Source of the DNA: Irpex lacteus | Lineage: Eukaryota; Basidiomycota; Agaricomycetes; Polyporales; Irpicaceae | DNA length: 14,219 nucleotides | Assembly: GCA_001986395.2 (NCBI GenBank) | Contig: MQVO02000218.1 | Span: 1-14,219, forward strand | Direction: 5' to 3' | Translations under genes and position numbers: made by a program | The notes under the pieces: model-generated | What the model was told of the DNA's origin: nothing | Seen by the model: only the letters and a program-made list of their open reading frames with translations | Databases searched by the model: none | Shown here: one piece after another, positions 14,191 to 14,219 of the stretch | Numbering within the stretch: position 1 is the first letter of the stretch | How the letters are laid out: the number at the start of each line of letters is the position of its first letter

Positions 14191-14213
14191 ATAATTCCTA
14201 GTTTTTTTTTGGG
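14191..14213. repeat. Right half of a double-hairpin palindrome, copy 9
   Basis: TAATTCCTAG then a T9 run and GGG match the right end of the reverse-oriented palindrome, but no left CTAG arm precedes it. It is a truncated copy, ending six bases before the window edge. Confidence 0.6.
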
Positions 14214-14219
14214 AATCAT

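Noticed and set aside
1..14219. CRISPR-like array
   Set aside because: The repeated units are dispersed, in both orientations, irregularly spaced and palindromic; no regular repeat-spacer pattern exists.

Overview
The window looks like a strongly AT-rich stretch of fungal mitochondrial DNA, most likely from a basidiomycete. The evidence is a partial large-subunit rRNA gene, a cluster of four mitochondrial-type tRNA genes, remnants of LAGLIDADG and GIY-YIG homing endonucleases, group II intron reverse transcriptase and maturase pieces, and repeated use of TGA where these families have Trp (code 4). The species assignment is inference; the mitochondrial assignment is firm.

Layout. 1 to about 1130 (minus): internal and 3'-side part of rnl, running off the left edge. 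1216-2243 (minus): a membrane-protein ORF broken into three frames. 2244-4300: AT-rich spacer with hairpins, a truncated reverse transcriptase (RT) copy (3444-3912) cut by a palindromic repeat, then a GC-richer block that may be structured RNA. 4310-6430: scrambled group II intron pieces (maturase domain X, then RT motifs 4-5, then the RT N-terminal half) plus an atp6 fragment. 6443-6515 (minus): a tRNA-Trp(CCA) gene or pseudogene. 6950-8640: two decayed LAGLIDADG endonucleases. 8790-9662: a 280-bp-period duplication, a charged ORF split by a 50-nt palindrome, and a short GIY-YIG ORF. 10057-10494: trnL(uaa), trnM(cau), trnE(uuc), trnQ(uug). 10622-11152 (minus): an unidentified decayed coding frame. 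11286-13539: a long reverse transcriptase with one frameshift between its PQG and YADD motifs and a C-terminus that extends through a TGA-Trp. 13540-14219: a structured, non-coding-looking tail.

The most interesting thread is a family of about nine short double-hairpin palindromes (CTAG-bounded outer stem, inner TTAGAA/TTCTAA stem). Two of them sit inside former coding frames in such a way that removing exactly 50 nt rejoins the frame, so they behave as small mobile elements, or possibly as sequences skipped at expression. Together with permuted RT pieces and truncated gene fragments, the window reads as an accessory region shaped by retroelements, homing endonucleases and palindrome insertion rather than an operon of working genes. 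The only probably functional genes are rnl, the tRNA cluster, possibly trnW, and perhaps the 11286-13539 RT.
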